From: Nocardia fluminea
GTDB lineage: Bacteria > Actinomycetota > Actinomycetes > Mycobacteriales > Mycobacteriaceae
Direction: 5' to 3'
Length of the DNA: 64,000 nt
Assembly (NCBI RefSeq): GCF_002846365.1
Contig: NZ_PJMW01000002.1
Coordinates: forward strand, 558,001-622,000
Positions 24,059 through 34,579 of the stretch are shown one piece after another (position 1 is the stretch's first letter; each line of letters opens with the position of its first letter). Below the pieces are notes generated by a model. That model had not been told where the DNA came from, did not search any database, and saw nothing but the letters and a program-made list of their open reading frames with translations. The position numbers and the translations under genes are program-made.

Positions 24059-27000
24059 ATGGATCGGTTCTCCCCCGCGACAGCACAGTGGTTCGACGGC
24101 GCGTTCCCCGGCGCGACGTCGGCCCAGCTCGGCGCGTGGGACGCGATCGCCGCGGGCGAGAACACACTGGTGATCGCCCCGACCGGCTCGGGCAAGACCC
24201 TGTCGGCGTTTCTGTGGGCCATCGACCAGTTGGCGCACCGGGACCCACCGGAGCCGGGAGCGGCCCGGGGCACCTCGGTCCTCTATGTGTCGCCGTTGAA
24301 GGCACTGGCGGTGGACGTGGAACGCAATCTGCGGGCACCGCTGGTAGGAGTGACGCAAACCGCGAAACGGCTCGGGCTGGACCCGCCGGATATCTCGGTC
24401 GGGGTGCGCTCCGGTGACACCCCGCCTGCCCAGCGCCGGGCGATGTTGCGCACCCCACCCGACATTCTCATCACGACGCCCGAGTCGCTGTTCCTGCTGC
24501 TGACCTCGGCCGCTCGCGAGACGCTTGCCCAGGTCCACACCGTGATCGTCGACGAGGTGCACGCCATCGCCGGGTCCAAGCGCGGTGCGCATCTGGCGCT
24601 GTCGCTGGCACGGCTGGATCAACTCACCGACAAGCCCGCTCAGCGGATCGGCTTGTCGGCGACGGTGCGCCCGCCCGAGGAGGTCGGGCGGTTCCTCGTC
24701 GGGAACGCGCCGATCACCATCGTGCGCCCGCCCGCACCGAAGACCTTCGACCTGTCGGTGCGGGTACCCGTGGCCGACATGACCGATCCCGGAGGCGACT
24801 CCGACCAGCCGGGTTCTATCTGGCCGCATGTCGACGAGGCCATCGTCGACCTGGTCCTCGAGCATCGGTCCTCGATCGTGTTCGCCAATTCCCGGCGACT
24901 CTCCGAACGGCTCACCGCGCGACTGAACGAGACCTACTCGGCCAGGCTCGGCGAGCCGGTGGAGACCGAGCACAAGCCACCCGCCCAGCTCGGGCCGTCC
25001 ACCGAGGTGATCCACGGCGCCGACCACCTGTTGGCACGGGCCCATCACGGGTCGGTCAGCAAGGAGCAGCGCGCGATCATCGAGGACGACCTCAAGACCG
25101 GTCGCCTGCGGTGTGTGGTGGCCACCAGCAGTCTCGAGCTGGGCATCGACATGGGTGCGGTGGATCTGGTGGTGCAGGTGGAGGCGCCGCCCTCGGTCGC
25201 CAGTGGGCTGCAACGGGTCGGGCGTGCCGGGCACCAGGTGGGTGAGATCTCGCGCGGCGTGCTGTTCCCCAAACACCGCACCGACGTGATCCACTGCACC
25301 GTCGCCGCCCAGCGCATGCTCACCGGTGAGATCGAGAAGATCCAGATTCCCGCGCACCCGCTCGACATCCTCGCCCAGCAGACGGTGGCGGCCTGCGCGC
25401 TCGAACCCGTCGACGTCGACAGCTGGTTCGATATCGTCCGCTCCACCGGCAGCTACGCGAACCTGCCCCGCTCGGCCTACGAATCGGTACTCGACCTGCT
25501 GGCCGGGCGCTATCCGTCCGACGAGTTCGCCGAACTGCGTCCGCGCGTGGTGTGGGACCGCGATGCCGGCACCATCACCGGCCGCCCCGGCGCTCAGCGA
25601 CTGGCGGTGACCTCCGGCGGCGCGATCCCCGATCGTGGCATGTTCGCGGTGTTCATGGTGGGCGAGAAGGCTTCGCGGGTGGGCGAACTCGACGAGGAGA
25701 TGGTCTACGAATCGCGCGTCGGTGACGTGTTCGCGCTGGGTGCGACGAGTTGGCGGATCGAGGAGATCACCTTCGATCGGGTGCTGGTGTCGCCGGCGTT
25801 CGGCCTGCCCGGCCGGTTGCCGTTCTGGCACGGTGACGGCTTGGGACGGCCCGCTGAACTGGGTGCGGCGCTGGGCGAATTCGTTCGCACGGCCGGTCAG
25901 GTGTCCGCCGACGAGCTGACGCGGGTCGTGGCGGACATGGGCGATCCCGAAAAGCGCACACCGGCCAAGTCCTCCTCCGCCGAACTGAAGAAACCCGCGG
26001 CACGGTTCGAGCACCTGGTGCGCACGGCCGGGCTCGATCAGAACGCGACAGCGAATCTGGTCGGCCTGCTCGAGGAACAGCGCGGTGCCACCGGTCAATT
26101 GCCGACCGACCGGACACTGGTCGTGGAACGTTTCCGCGACGAACTCGGCGACTGGCGCCTGGTGCTGCACTCGCCCTACGGCACCCCGGTGCACGCGCCG
26201 TGGGCGCTGGCGGTGGGCGCGCGCTTGCAGGAGCAGTTCGGCATCGATGCCGCCCCCACCGCCTCCGACGACGGCATCGTCGTGCGGCTGCCCGATACGA
26301 CAGACCAGCCACCCGGCGCCGAACTGTTCGCCTTCGAACCCGACGAGATCGACGATATCGTCACCGAACAGGTCGGCGGCTCAGCTCTTTTCGCGTCCCG
26401 ATTCCGCGAATGCGCTGCCCGGGCGCTGCTCCTACCGCGCCGCGACCCCGGCAAGCGCGCACCGCTGTGGCAGCAGCGGCAGCGTTCGGCCCAATTGCTG
26501 GATGTGGCACGCAAATTCCCCCAGTTCCCGATCTTGCTGGAAACCGTCCGCGAGTGTCTGCGCGACGTGTACGACCTGCCGGCGCTGCGCGACCTGCTCA
26601 CCAGCGTCGCCCGCCGCGAGATCCGCTTGATCGAGGTCGAGACCGCGAGCCCGTCGCCCTTCGCCGGTGCTCTGCTGTTCTCCTACATCGGCCAGTTCCT
26701 CTACGACGGTGACAGCCCGCTGGCCGAACGCCGCGCGGCCGCACTGGCTTTGGACCCGAGCCTGCTCGCCGAACTCCTCGGCCGCGTTGAGCTGCGCGAA
26801 CTCCTCGACCCCGCGGTCATCACCCTGACCGAACAAGAACTGCAACGCCTCACCCCTGAACGCCGTGCCCGCGATGCCGAGGGTCTGGCCGACCTGCTCC
26901 GTCTCCTCGGCCCCCTCACTCCCGCCGAGGCCGCCGCCCGCTGCGTCCCCCGCGCCGGCACCGGGTCCGCCGCTCGCCACGCCGACGCACTCGAGTCCGG

Positions 27001-28972
27001 GTCGCCCGTTGTTGCACCCAGTACGCCGGATGAGGCCGCCGACGGCGATCTGCTCGCAGATTCCGACGCGCCCGCGTGGTTCGCGGAATTGCGGGATTCC
27101 AGACGGGCACTGGAGGTTTCGTTCGCGGGACGTACCTGGTGGGTAGCGGTGGAGGACGCCGCTCGTCTGCGCGACGCGCTCGGGGTGCCCTTACCGATCG
27201 GGGTGCCCGCGGCGTTCATCGAACCGGTGCCGGATCCGCTGGGCGACCTCGTGGGCCGGTACGCGCGCACGCACGCGCCGTTCACGACGGCCTCGGTCGC
27301 CGCGCGCTTCGGCTTGGGTACCGCGGTCGCCGCGACATCGCTGCACCGTCTGCTCGCCGAGAAGCGGGTGGTGGAAGGTGAGTTCACGCCCGGTGCCGCC
27401 GGTGGCGAGTGGTGTGATGCCCAGGTTCTGCGCCGCTTGCGCCGCCGTTCGCTGGCTGCCGCCCGGCACGAGGTCGAGCCGGTCTCCACCGCGGCCTTCG
27501 CCCGCTTCCTGCCCGCCTGGCAGCACGTCGGCTCGGGCGAGCTGCGTGGCGTCGACGGCGTCGCGACGGTGGTGGAACAGCTCGCGGGCGTGCCGATTCC
27601 CGCTTCGGCCTGGGAGTCGCTGATCCTGCCCACGCGAGTCCGCGACTACTCCCCCGCCATGCTGGACGAACTGATGGCCACCGGCGAGGTGGTGTGGTCG
27701 GGCCACGGCGCCATCACCGCCCGCGACGGCTGGATCGCCCTGCACCTGGCCGACCAGGCCCCGTTCACCCTGCCTCCCGCCGACGAGATCGACCCCACCG
27801 ATATCCAACTCGGCCTGCTGGCCGCACTCGGCGCGAACATCGAGCCCGGCACCGACCGGGGCTCAGCGGTCGACCCCGCCACCCCCGCGAAGACCGTCCG
27901 GAGCCGAAATGCCGCCGCTGATCCGGCGACACGGACAAGCGGCCTCTCACGAAACGGCGAACACGAGGTCGTCGACCTCGACGCGCCCGGTCCCGCGGTG
28001 GTGGCAGGCGATGGCGCCGACTCGACGCCCACGAGCCTGCCGCCCACATTGAGCGGGGGCGGCGCCTACTTCTTCCGCCAACTCTCCGATACCGCGGGTC
28101 TGCTCGACGACAAGGCCGCCGGGGACGCACTCTGGCAGCTGGTCTGGGCCGGGTACGTCTCCGGTGACACCTTCGCCCCGGTGCGCGCGCTGCTGTCCGG
28201 CACCGCCCGCGCCACCACCGCGCACCGCACCCCGCGCCGCGCTCCCCGTGGCCGCGCGTACCTGCCGCGACCCTCGATGCCGACCCGATCGGGTCCGCCG
28301 ACGCTGGCGGGACGCTGGTCGATCCTGCCCGAACGCGTGCGGGACAACACTGTTCGCGCCCATGCCACCGCCGATCAGCTCATCGAACGCTACGGCGTGC
28401 TGACGCGCGGTTCGGTGCAGAACGAAGGGATCGCCGGCGGCTTCCAGCTGATGTACCGGGTACTCACCGAGTTCGAGGACCGCGGCCGGTGCAGGCGCGG
28501 CTATTTCGTCGACACTCTCGGCGGCGCCCAGTTCTCCACCACCGACACCGTCGACCGCCTGCGCTCCTTCGACACCGACCGCGACAACACCAGAACAGGC
28601 GTCGCGCTCGCCCTCGCCGCCTGCGACCCCGCCAACCCCTACGGTGCTGCCCTGCCGTGGCCCAAGAGCGACGCCGAAGGCGGTCATCGGCCGGGCCGCA
28701 AAGCGGGCGCTGTGGTGGTGCTGGTCGGTGGCGAACTGGTGCTCTACTCCGAGCGCGGCGGCAAGACTCTGCTCAGTTTCACCGAGGACCTCGGCCTGCG
28801 CCGGGCGGCCGCCGTCGCGCTGGCCGGGCTGGTGCGCGACCGGCGGGTGGACAGTTTGGTGATCGACAAGATCAACGGGGAGACCGTGCACGGCAACCTT
28901 TTCGCCGAAGTCCTCGTCGAGGCCGGTTTCTCGATGACTCCCAGCGGCCTGCGGCTGCGCAGGCAGGTGTAG
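24059..28972 (+). CDS. lhr: Superfamily 2 ATP-dependent helicase Lhr
   Basis: A 1637-residue large helicase-related protein, a 3'-5' DNA/RNA:DNA helicase of DNA repair. The first 450 residues are the two RecA-like domains: Walker A APTGSGKT (40-47), motif II DEVH in VIVDEVHAIAGSKRG, LSATVRPP, and motif VI QRVGRAGHQ. Winged-helix and beta-barrel domains (Lhr core) follow, then a long C-terminal region with tandem winged helices as in mycobacterial Lhr. It is longer than the roughly 1510-residue mycobacterial protein, partly because of a low-complexity linker around residues 1265-1330. The ATG at 24059 matches the family start. nei2 follows after 4 nt, so the two form an operon. Confidence 0.95.
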   Translation: MDRFSPATAQWFDGAFPGATSAQLGAWDAIAAGENTLVIAPTGSGKTLSAFLWAIDQLAHRDPPEPGAARGTSVLYVSPLKALAVDVERNLRAPLVGVTQTAKRLGLDPPDISVGVRSGDTPPAQRRAMLRTPPDILITTPESLFLLLTSAARETLAQVHTVIVDEVHAIAGSKRGAHLALSLARLDQLTDKPAQRIGLSATVRPPEEVGRFLVGNAPITIVRPPAPKTFDLSVRVPVADMTDPGGDSDQPGSIWPHVDEAIVDLVLEHRSSIVFANSRRLSERLTARLNETYSARLGEPVETEHKPPAQLGPSTEVIHGADHLLARAHHGSVSKEQRAIIEDDLKTGRLRCVVATSSLELGIDMGAVDLVVQVEAPPSVASGLQRVGRAGHQVGEISRGVLFPKHRTDVIHCTVAAQRMLTGEIEKIQIPAHPLDILAQQTVAACALEPVDVDSWFDIVRSTGSYANLPRSAYESVLDLLAGRYPSDEFAELRPRVVWDRDAGTITGRPGAQRLAVTSGGAIPDRGMFAVFMVGEKASRVGELDEEMVYESRVGDVFALGATSWRIEEITFDRVLVSPAFGLPGRLPFWHGDGLGRPAELGAALGEFVRTAGQVSADELTRVVADMGDPEKRTPAKSSSAELKKPAARFEHLVRTAGLDQNATANLVGLLEEQRGATGQLPTDRTLVVERFRDELGDWRLVLHSPYGTPVHAPWALAVGARLQEQFGIDAAPTASDDGIVVRLPDTTDQPPGAELFAFEPDEIDDIVTEQVGGSALFASRFRECAARALLLPRRDPGKRAPLWQQRQRSAQLLDVARKFPQFPILLETVRECLRDVYDLPALRDLLTSVARREIRLIEVETASPSPFAGALLFSYIGQFLYDGDSPLAERRAAALALDPSLLAELLGRVELRELLDPAVITLTEQELQRLTPERRARDAEGLADLLRLLGPLTPAEAAARCVPRAGTGSAARHADALESGSPVVAPSTPDEAADGDLLADSDAPAWFAELRDSRRALEVSFAGRTWWVAVEDAARLRDALGVPLPIGVPAAFIEPVPDPLGDLVGRYARTHAPFTTASVAARFGLGTAVAATSLHRLLAEKRVVEGEFTPGAAGGEWCDAQVLRRLRRRSLAAARHEVEPVSTAAFARFLPAWQHVGSGELRGVDGVATVVEQLAGVPIPASAWESLILPTRVRDYSPAMLDELMATGEVVWSGHGAITARDGWIALHLADQAPFTLPPADEIDPTDIQLGLLAALGANIEPGTDRGSAVDPATPAKTVRSRNAAADPATRTSGLSRNGEHEVVDLDAPGPAVVAGDGADSTPTSLPPTLSGGGAYFFRQLSDTAGLLDDKAAGDALWQLVWAGYVSGDTFAPVRALLSGTARATTAHRTPRRAPRGRAYLPRPSMPTRSGPPTLAGRWSILPERVRDNTVRAHATADQLIERYGVLTRGSVQNEGIAGGFQLMYRVLTEFEDRGRCRRGYFVDTLGGAQFSTTDTVDRLRSFDTDRDNTRTGVALALAACDPANPYGAALPWPKSDAEGGHRPGRKAGAVVVLVGGELVLYSERGGKTLLSFTEDLGLRRAAAVALAGLVRDRRVDSLVIDKINGETVHGNLFAEVLVEAGFSMTPSGLRLRRQV

Positions 28973-28976
28973 TCGA

Positions 28977-29750
28977 ATGCCCGAGGGCGACACCGTATTC
29001 CGTGCCGCGCAGCGTCTACGCACGGCGTTGGCCGGTAGAACGCTGACCCGCAGTGATTTCCGGGTGCCGCGGTACGCCACCGTGGATCTGGTCGGCGAAC
29101 GTGTCGAGGAGGTCGTCAGCTACGGCAAGCACCTGTTCATCCGCACCGACCGCGTGAGCATCCACACCCACTTGAAGATGGAAGGCGTGTGGCGGGTGTT
29201 CCACCGCGGCCAGCGCTGGACAAAACCCGCGGTGACCGCGCGAGCGGTGCTCGCCAACGACGAGTTCGAGGCCGTCGGCTTCTCGCTCGGCAAGGTTCAG
29301 GTGCTGCTGCGCGCCGACGAACACACGGTCATCGATCACCTGGGCCCCGATCTCCTCGGCCCGGAGTGGGATCCGGCCGAGGCCTTGCGCAGGCTCGCCG
29401 AGTACCCGCGCCGCGCCGTCGGGCTCGCTCTGCTCGACCAGCGCAATCTGGCGGGCATCGGCAACATCTACCGCAGCGAGATCTGTTTCCTGCGCAAAGT
29501 TCACCCCGTGACCCCCGTGGGCGACATCCCCGATCTCGCGGCGCTCGTCGACGAATCCCATCGCGTCCTCGGCAAGGCCGCACACGAACCACCGTGGCGC
29601 GCGATGGTCTACGGCCGCACTCGCCGTTCCTGCCCGCGCTGCGGCACCCCCATCGCCTCCCAACTGCTCGGCGAGGACGAGTCGGCCGACCGCATCACCC
29701 AGCGCGAACGTGGCATCTTCTTCTGCCCCAAGTGCCAGCCCCCGCCCTGA
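28977..29750 (+). CDS. nei2: DNA glycosylase/AP lyase Nei2 (endonuclease VIII)
   Basis: A 257-residue Fpg/Nei-family glycosylase that excises oxidised pyrimidines. After removal of Met it starts PEGDTVF, with the catalytic Pro1 and Glu2, and the beta-elimination lysine is in YGKHLFI. The H2TH segment LLDQRNLAGIGNIYRSE and the C-terminal zinc finger (CPRCG...CPKC) are intact. It is cotranscribed with lhr (4-nt gap), as in M. tuberculosis (Rv3296-Rv3297), which supports a shared repair role. Confidence 0.95.
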   Translation: MPEGDTVFRAAQRLRTALAGRTLTRSDFRVPRYATVDLVGERVEEVVSYGKHLFIRTDRVSIHTHLKMEGVWRVFHRGQRWTKPAVTARAVLANDEFEAVGFSLGKVQVLLRADEHTVIDHLGPDLLGPEWDPAEALRRLAEYPRRAVGLALLDQRNLAGIGNIYRSEICFLRKVHPVTPVGDIPDLAALVDESHRVLGKAAHEPPWRAMVYGRTRRSCPRCGTPIASQLLGEDESADRITQRERGIFFCPKCQPPP

Positions 29751-29790
29751 CACCCGTCGCTGGGCCATTCGGTAGACCCTATAAACCCGG

Positions 29791-31581
29791 TCAGCGGTCC
29801 TGCGGCACCGGTTCCAGCAGTTGCGGGCGCGGCTCAGGAGCGGCGGCCCGCAGCGCGTCGGCCGACTGGTCGTCGGGTCGGGTCTGCGATTCGATCTCGG
29901 CCCGGACGCGCGCCTGATAGGTGGACACCTCGCGGTCGATCTCGTCCGCGTCCCACCCGAGCACGGGCGCCACGAGATGAGCGACCTGCTCGGCACAGTT
30001 CGCGCCGCGATCGGAGTATTCGATCGAGATGCGGGTCCGCCGGGCCAGGATGTCGTCGAGGTGCAGCGCGCCCTCCGCGGCGGCGGCATAGACCGCTTCG
30101 ACCTGGAGATAGGCCGGTGCGTCGGTGATCGGTTGCAGGAGTTCGGGTTTGCCCGCCGCCATCGCCAGCACCTCGTCGACCAGCGAGCCGTAGCGGTCGA
30201 GCAGGTGCGTCATCCGATACGGGCGGACGCCGTAGTGCTCGCCGAGCTGCACGGTCTGATTGACCAGCGCGAAGTAGCCGTCGGCGCCGAGCAGCGCCAC
30301 CTTCTCGGTGATCGACGGCGAGACCCGTGCCGGAATATCCTGTGCCGCTTCGTCCATCGCGTCCGCCGCCATCACCCGGTAGGTGGTGTACTTGCCACCG
30401 GCGATGCTCACCAGCCCGGGCGCGACCCTGGCCACGGCGTGCTCGCGCGAGAGTTTGGACGTCTCGTCGCTCTCCCCCGCCAGCAGTGGGCGCAGGCCCG
30501 CGTAGACGCCGTCGATGTCGGCGTGCGTGAGCGGGGTGACCAGTACCTCGTTGACCCGGCCGAGCAGGTAGTCGATATCGGCCTTGGTCGCCGCGGGATG
30601 CGCGAGGTCGAGATTCCAGTCGGTGTCGGTGGTGCCGACGATCCAGTGCGCGCCCCACGGGATGATGAACAGCACCGAGGTGGTGGTGCGCAGGATGATC
30701 GCGGCATCGCTGACGATGCGGTCGCGGGGCACCACGATGTGCACACCCTTGGACGCGCGCACATGGAAGCGGCCGCGTTGACGCGACAGACTCTGCACCT
30801 CGTCGGTCCACACGCCCGTCGCGTTGATCACCACACTCGCGCGCGCCTCGCCCGTGCGCCCGTCCTCGGTGTCACGCAGCTTCACCCCCACGACCCGGTC
30901 GGCTTCACGCAGGAATCCCACGACCTGCGTGGAGGTGCGGATGACCGCGCCGTAGTGCGCGGCGGTGCGGGCGACCGTCATGGTGTGCCGGGCGTCGTCG
31001 ACGACGGTGTCGTAGTAGGTGACGCCGCCGATCATCGAATCCCGGCGCAGGCCGGGGGCCAGCCGCATCGTGCCGTGCCGGGTCAGATGATGCTGTCCCG
31101 GAACGGATTTCGCGCCGCCCATGGTGTCGTACAGGGTCAGACCGGCGGCGACGTAGGGCCGCTCCCACACGCGATGGGTCAGCGGGTAGAGGAACCGCAG
31201 CGGCTTCACCAGATGCGGCGCCAGCGTGGACAGCGCCAGCTCACGTTCCTTCAGCGCTTCCCTGACCAGGCCGAATTCGAGCTGTTCGAGATAGCGCAGA
31301 CCACCGTGGAACATCTTGGACGAGCGGCTCGAGGTGCCGGACGCGAGATCGCGGGCCTCGACCAGGGCGACCGAGAGCCCGCGTGTCGCGGCATCGAGCG
31401 CGATACCCGCGCCGACCACTCCGCCGCCGACGACCAGGACATCGAACTGATCCTTACCCAGCCGCTCCCAGGCGGTACGCCGATGTTCGGGCCCCAGATC
31501 ACCGGGCCCGAGCCGGTCCCGCTTTCCCCCCGCGACCAACTCACCCGGATGTAGGAACGGAAACTCCGGTGTCTGCGACAT
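29791..31581 (-). CDS. glpD: Glycerol-3-phosphate dehydrogenase (FAD) GlpD
   Basis: A 596-residue membrane-associated flavoprotein that oxidises glycerol 3-phosphate to DHAP and passes electrons to quinone. The FAD-binding site is VLVVGGGVVGAGIALDAATRG, and the signature GTSSRSSKMFHGGLRYLEQ follows. A C-terminal GlpD_C helical domain is present from about residue 410. The ATG at 31581 has GAGGAG close upstream. It is divergent from glpK across 201 bp, which suggests joint control by glycerol. It corresponds to GlpD2 (Rv3302c). Confidence 0.96.
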   Translation of the reverse strand: MSQTPEFPFLHPGELVAGGKRDRLGPGDLGPEHRRTAWERLGKDQFDVLVVGGGVVGAGIALDAATRGLSVALVEARDLASGTSSRSSKMFHGGLRYLEQLEFGLVREALKERELALSTLAPHLVKPLRFLYPLTHRVWERPYVAAGLTLYDTMGGAKSVPGQHHLTRHGTMRLAPGLRRDSMIGGVTYYDTVVDDARHTMTVARTAAHYGAVIRTSTQVVGFLREADRVVGVKLRDTEDGRTGEARASVVINATGVWTDEVQSLSRQRGRFHVRASKGVHIVVPRDRIVSDAAIILRTTTSVLFIIPWGAHWIVGTTDTDWNLDLAHPAATKADIDYLLGRVNEVLVTPLTHADIDGVYAGLRPLLAGESDETSKLSREHAVARVAPGLVSIAGGKYTTYRVMAADAMDEAAQDIPARVSPSITEKVALLGADGYFALVNQTVQLGEHYGVRPYRMTHLLDRYGSLVDEVLAMAAGKPELLQPITDAPAYLQVEAVYAAAAEGALHLDDILARRTRISIEYSDRGANCAEQVAHLVAPVLGWDADEIDREVSTYQARVRAEIESQTRPDDQSADALRAAAPEPRPQLLEPVPQDR

Positions 31582-31770
31582 AACCGACTCCTCGCCGCCG
31601 ACCGATTCCGGCCGGTCCCAGTCGACAGTTGGGGCGAACGCCGCGTTCCCGGCGCCGCTGCCTACACGCTAAACCTAGCGCCCGGTCCGTGCTCGGGTCG
31701 CGCCCGGCGGGGCGTGTGCGCGAAATTCGTCGCCGATGACAAAGCGTGCGGAAGCCGGCCCGGGTTTCGG

Positions 31771-31776
31771 TAGCCT
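31771..31776 (+). promoter_or_regulatory. -10 element, leaderless glpK
   Basis: TAGCCT lies 6 nt upstream of the ATG at 31783. Confidence 0.5.
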
Positions 31777-31782
31777 GCATCA

Positions 31783-33279
31783 ATGCGTCGCTATGTGGCT
31801 GCCATCGATCAGGGCACGACTTCGAGTCGGTGCATCATCTTCGATCGGCAGGGCAGGATCGTCGGGACCGCGCAGCGGGAGCATCGGCAGATCTTTCCCA
31901 AGCCCGGCTGGGTGGAGCACGACCCGGCGGAGGTGTGGCGCAATACCGAGTCCGTGCTGGGTGCGGCGCTGGGCAACAGCCGATGTTCGGCCGGGGATCT
32001 CGCCGCGGTCGGGATCACCAATCAGCGCGAGACCACCGTGGTGTGGGATCGGGCGACCGGCGATCCCGTATACAACGCGATCGTCTGGCAGGACACGCGC
32101 ACCGACCAGCTGTGCACCGAACTCGCGGGTGATCAAGGGCCGCAACGCTATGCCGACCGCACCGGTCTTCCGCTGTCGACCTATTTCGCCGGTCCGAAAC
32201 TGCGCTGGATTCTCGACAATGTCGACGGTGTCCGCGAACGCGCCGAGGCGGGCGACCTGTGTTTCGGCACCATGGACAGCTGGGTGCTGTGGAAGCTGAC
32301 CGGTGAACACCTCACCGACGTCACCAATGCCTCACGCACCATGCTGATGGATCTTCGCACCCTGCAATGGGATTCACAGATCTGCGCCGATTTCGGCATC
32401 CCGATCTCGCTGCTCCCGCGGATTCGCAGTTCCTCGGAGGTCTACGCCGACATCACCTCCGGCCCGTTCGAAGGCATCCCGGTCGCGGGCATTCTCGGCG
32501 ACCAGCAGGCAGCCACCTTCGGCCAAGCATGCCTGTCCCCCGGTGAAGCCAAGAACACCTACGGCACAGGCAATTTCATGCTCCTCAACACCGGCACCAC
32601 GCCGGTTTTCAGCAAGCACGGCCTGCTCACCACCGCCTGCTACCGGCTCGGTGACGCGCCCGCGGTGTACGCCCTCGAAGGCTCGATCGCCGTCACCGGT
32701 TCCCTGGTCCAATGGCTGCGCGACAATCTCGGCATCATCTCCTCCGCCGAGGAAGTGGAACCCCTGGCCCGCAGCGTAGAAGACAACGGCGGCGCCCATT
32801 TCGTCCCCGCCTTCTCCGGCCTGTTCGCCCCCCGCTGGCGCCCCGACGCCCGCGGCGTCATCGCCGGCCTGACCCGCTTCGTCACCAAGGCCCACTTGGC
32901 CAGGGCGGCACTGGAATCCACCGCCTTCCAAACCCGCGAGGTAGTGGACGCCATGCGCGCCGACGCCGCCGCCCAGCACCTCGACCTGGAACTCACCACC
33001 CTCAAGGTCGACGGCGGCATGACCGGCAACGACCTGCTGATGCAATTCCAAGCCGACATCCTCGACGTCCCCGTAGTCCGCCCGGTAGTCCGCGAAACCA
33101 CCGCCCTCGGCGCCGCCTACGCCGCGGGCCTGGCAGTCGGCTACTGGTCCGGCCTCGAAGACCTCCGAGCCAACTGGCAAGCCGACCGAACCTGGACCCC
33201 CTCGATGCCCGACCCGGAACGCACCCACCGCTACGCCGACTGGAACAAGGCCGTAGAACGCACCTACAACTGGGTCTGA
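31783..33279 (+). CDS. glpK: Glycerol kinase GlpK
   Basis: A 498-residue FGGY kinase that phosphorylates glycerol with ATP. It starts with [16 protein letters not shown], has the [17 protein letters not shown] and [11 protein letters not shown] segments, and the C-terminal [20 protein letters not shown] nucleotide-binding segment. Length is as usual for the family. It is divergent from glpD, whose product uses its product. A TAGCCT just before the start indicates a leaderless transcript. M. tuberculosis has its glpK elsewhere, so here both catabolic genes are together. Confidence 0.96.
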   Translation: MRRYVAAIDQGTTSSRCIIFDRQGRIVGTAQREHRQIFPKPGWVEHDPAEVWRNTESVLGAALGNSRCSAGDLAAVGITNQRETTVVWDRATGDPVYNAIVWQDTRTDQLCTELAGDQGPQRYADRTGLPLSTYFAGPKLRWILDNVDGVRERAEAGDLCFGTMDSWVLWKLTGEHLTDVTNASRTMLMDLRTLQWDSQICADFGIPISLLPRIRSSSEVYADITSGPFEGIPVAGILGDQQAATFGQACLSPGEAKNTYGTGNFMLLNTGTTPVFSKHGLLTTACYRLGDAPAVYALEGSIAVTGSLVQWLRDNLGIISSAEEVEPLARSVEDNGGAHFVPAFSGLFAPRWRPDARGVIAGLTRFVTKAHLARAALESTAFQTREVVDAMRADAAAQHLDLELTTLKVDGGMTGNDLLMQFQADILDVPVVRPVVRETTALGAAYAAGLAVGYWSGLEDLRANWQADRTWTPSMPDPERTHRYADWNKAVERTYNWV

Positions 33280-33331
33280 CCCTCCGCCGCTCGGTTGAGC
33301 CGCCGGACGTTGGAGGTTCTCCCCGGGTGCG

Positions 33332-34507
33332 CTAGCCGATAGCCGACGACAGCCTGTCGACTGCTGCGGTGAGGGTGGCTTCGTCGGAGGTGGTGAAGCA
33401 GAGGCGGAGGGAGTTGTCGGCGGTGTTGGTGACGGCGAAGGCTCCGCCGGGGACGTAGGCGACGCCGGCGTCGAGGGCGGCGGGGAGGAGGGCGGTGGTG
33501 TCGGTGGTGTCGGTGAATTCGGCCCAGATGAACATGCCGCCGGTGGGGTCGGTGCAGTGCAGGCGGTCGGCGAAGGTGGTGCGCAGGGCGGTGGTCAGGG
33601 CTCGGGCTCTGGTGCCGTAGGTGGTGCGGATCGCGTCGACGTGGGCTGCCAGCCAGGTGGTGTCGGTCAACAGGTCGGTGGTGATCTGCTGGGTGAGCGA
33701 CGATCCGCAGAGGTCGGCGCCCTGCTTGAGCAGTTCCACTGCGCGGGAGACTCTTTCGGGGGCGATCATCCAGCCGACGCGCAGGGCCGGAGACAGGATC
33801 TTGGAGACGCTGGAGAGCCGGATCACCTGGGGTGAGTACGAGGCCACCGGCGCGGGGGCGGGCCGGTCGAACCACAGCTCGCCATAGGGGTCGTCTTCGA
33901 TCACCCAGAAGCCGTGCGCCTCAGCGAGTTCCGCGAGCCGGCGGCGGCGTTCCGGTGCGAGGGTGACGCCGCCGGGATTGTGGAAGTTCGAGACGGTGTG
34001 GACGAGGGCAGGACGTTCGCCCGCGGCCAGCAGGTCTTCGAGGATGTCGAGTCGCATGCCGTCGGAGTCCAGGGGAACGGCGACGATTCGCGCACCTGCG
34101 GCTCGAAACACTTGCAGCGCACCGACATACGCGGGGTCTTCGACGATCACCAGGGCGCCGGGGTCGAGCAGGACTTCGGCCAGGAGTGAGAGCGCTTGCT
34201 GAGAGCCGTGGGTGATGAAGACTTCACCGACCGGCACCGAGCGGCCGATCGCCGCCGATTCGCGGGCCGCGATCACCTCGCGCAGGGCGGGCCAGCCGGA
34301 CGACTCCGTGTATTGCAGGACGGCAGGGTCACACAGGGCGGTCTCGGCGGCGCGGGCGATGCGTTCACGCGGCATCAGGGCCGCGTCGGGCAGCCCGCCC
34401 GCGAGGCTGATGATGTCCTCGCGAGCGGTGAGTTTGAGCAGATCCCTGATCGCCGAGCTCTGCAGGCCGGCGAGCTTGCCCGCCAATGCGGGAATTGTCA
34501 GCGACAT
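33332..34507 (-). CDS. PLP-dependent class I/II aminotransferase (MocR/KAT-like, no DNA-binding domain)
   Basis: The protein is 391 residues. Motifs are SLAGGLPDAALMPRE, YTESSGWPALREVIA, THGSQQALSLLAEVLLDPG, NFHNPGGVTLAPERRRRL, WVIEDDPYGEL, and the PLP lysine in SSVSKILSPALRVGWM. This pattern is that of fold-type I aminotransferases like 2-aminoadipate or aromatic aminotransferases. A 2-aminoadipate activity would connect it to lat/pcd but is not shown. I use the ATG at 34507, with GGAGG 5 nt before. Two dyads in the 91 bp upstream suggest repressor control. Convergent with glpK. Confidence 0.88.
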   Translation of the reverse strand: MSLTIPALAGKLAGLQSSAIRDLLKLTAREDIISLAGGLPDAALMPRERIARAAETALCDPAVLQYTESSGWPALREVIAARESAAIGRSVPVGEVFITHGSQQALSLLAEVLLDPGALVIVEDPAYVGALQVFRAAGARIVAVPLDSDGMRLDILEDLLAAGERPALVHTVSNFHNPGGVTLAPERRRRLAELAEAHGFWVIEDDPYGELWFDRPAPAPVASYSPQVIRLSSVSKILSPALRVGWMIAPERVSRAVELLKQGADLCGSSLTQQITTDLLTDTTWLAAHVDAIRTTYGTRARALTTALRTTFADRLHCTDPTGGMFIWAEFTDTTDTTALLPAALDAGVAYVPGGAFAVTNTADNSLRLCFTTSDEATLTAAVDRLSSAIG

Positions 34508-34533
34508 GGGAACCTCCGGGGACGCCGAGAGAA

Positions 34534-34552
34534 GCAATCATCCTACGATTGC
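34534..34552. promoter_or_regulatory. Dyad upstream of the aminotransferase gene
   Basis: GCAATC-N7-GATTGC, a perfect dyad about 27 nt upstream of the start codon. Candidate operator; binding protein unknown. Confidence 0.35.
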
Positions 34553-34579
34553 ATATCGTCCACCAGAATATGAAATTGT

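Noticed and set aside
23924..26194. A 939-residue open frame on the minus strand that runs through lhr into the phosphatase-like gene
   Set aside because: Only its last 182 codons encode a recognisable protein. The rest is antisense to the clearly coding lhr and is typical of high-GC shadow frames.
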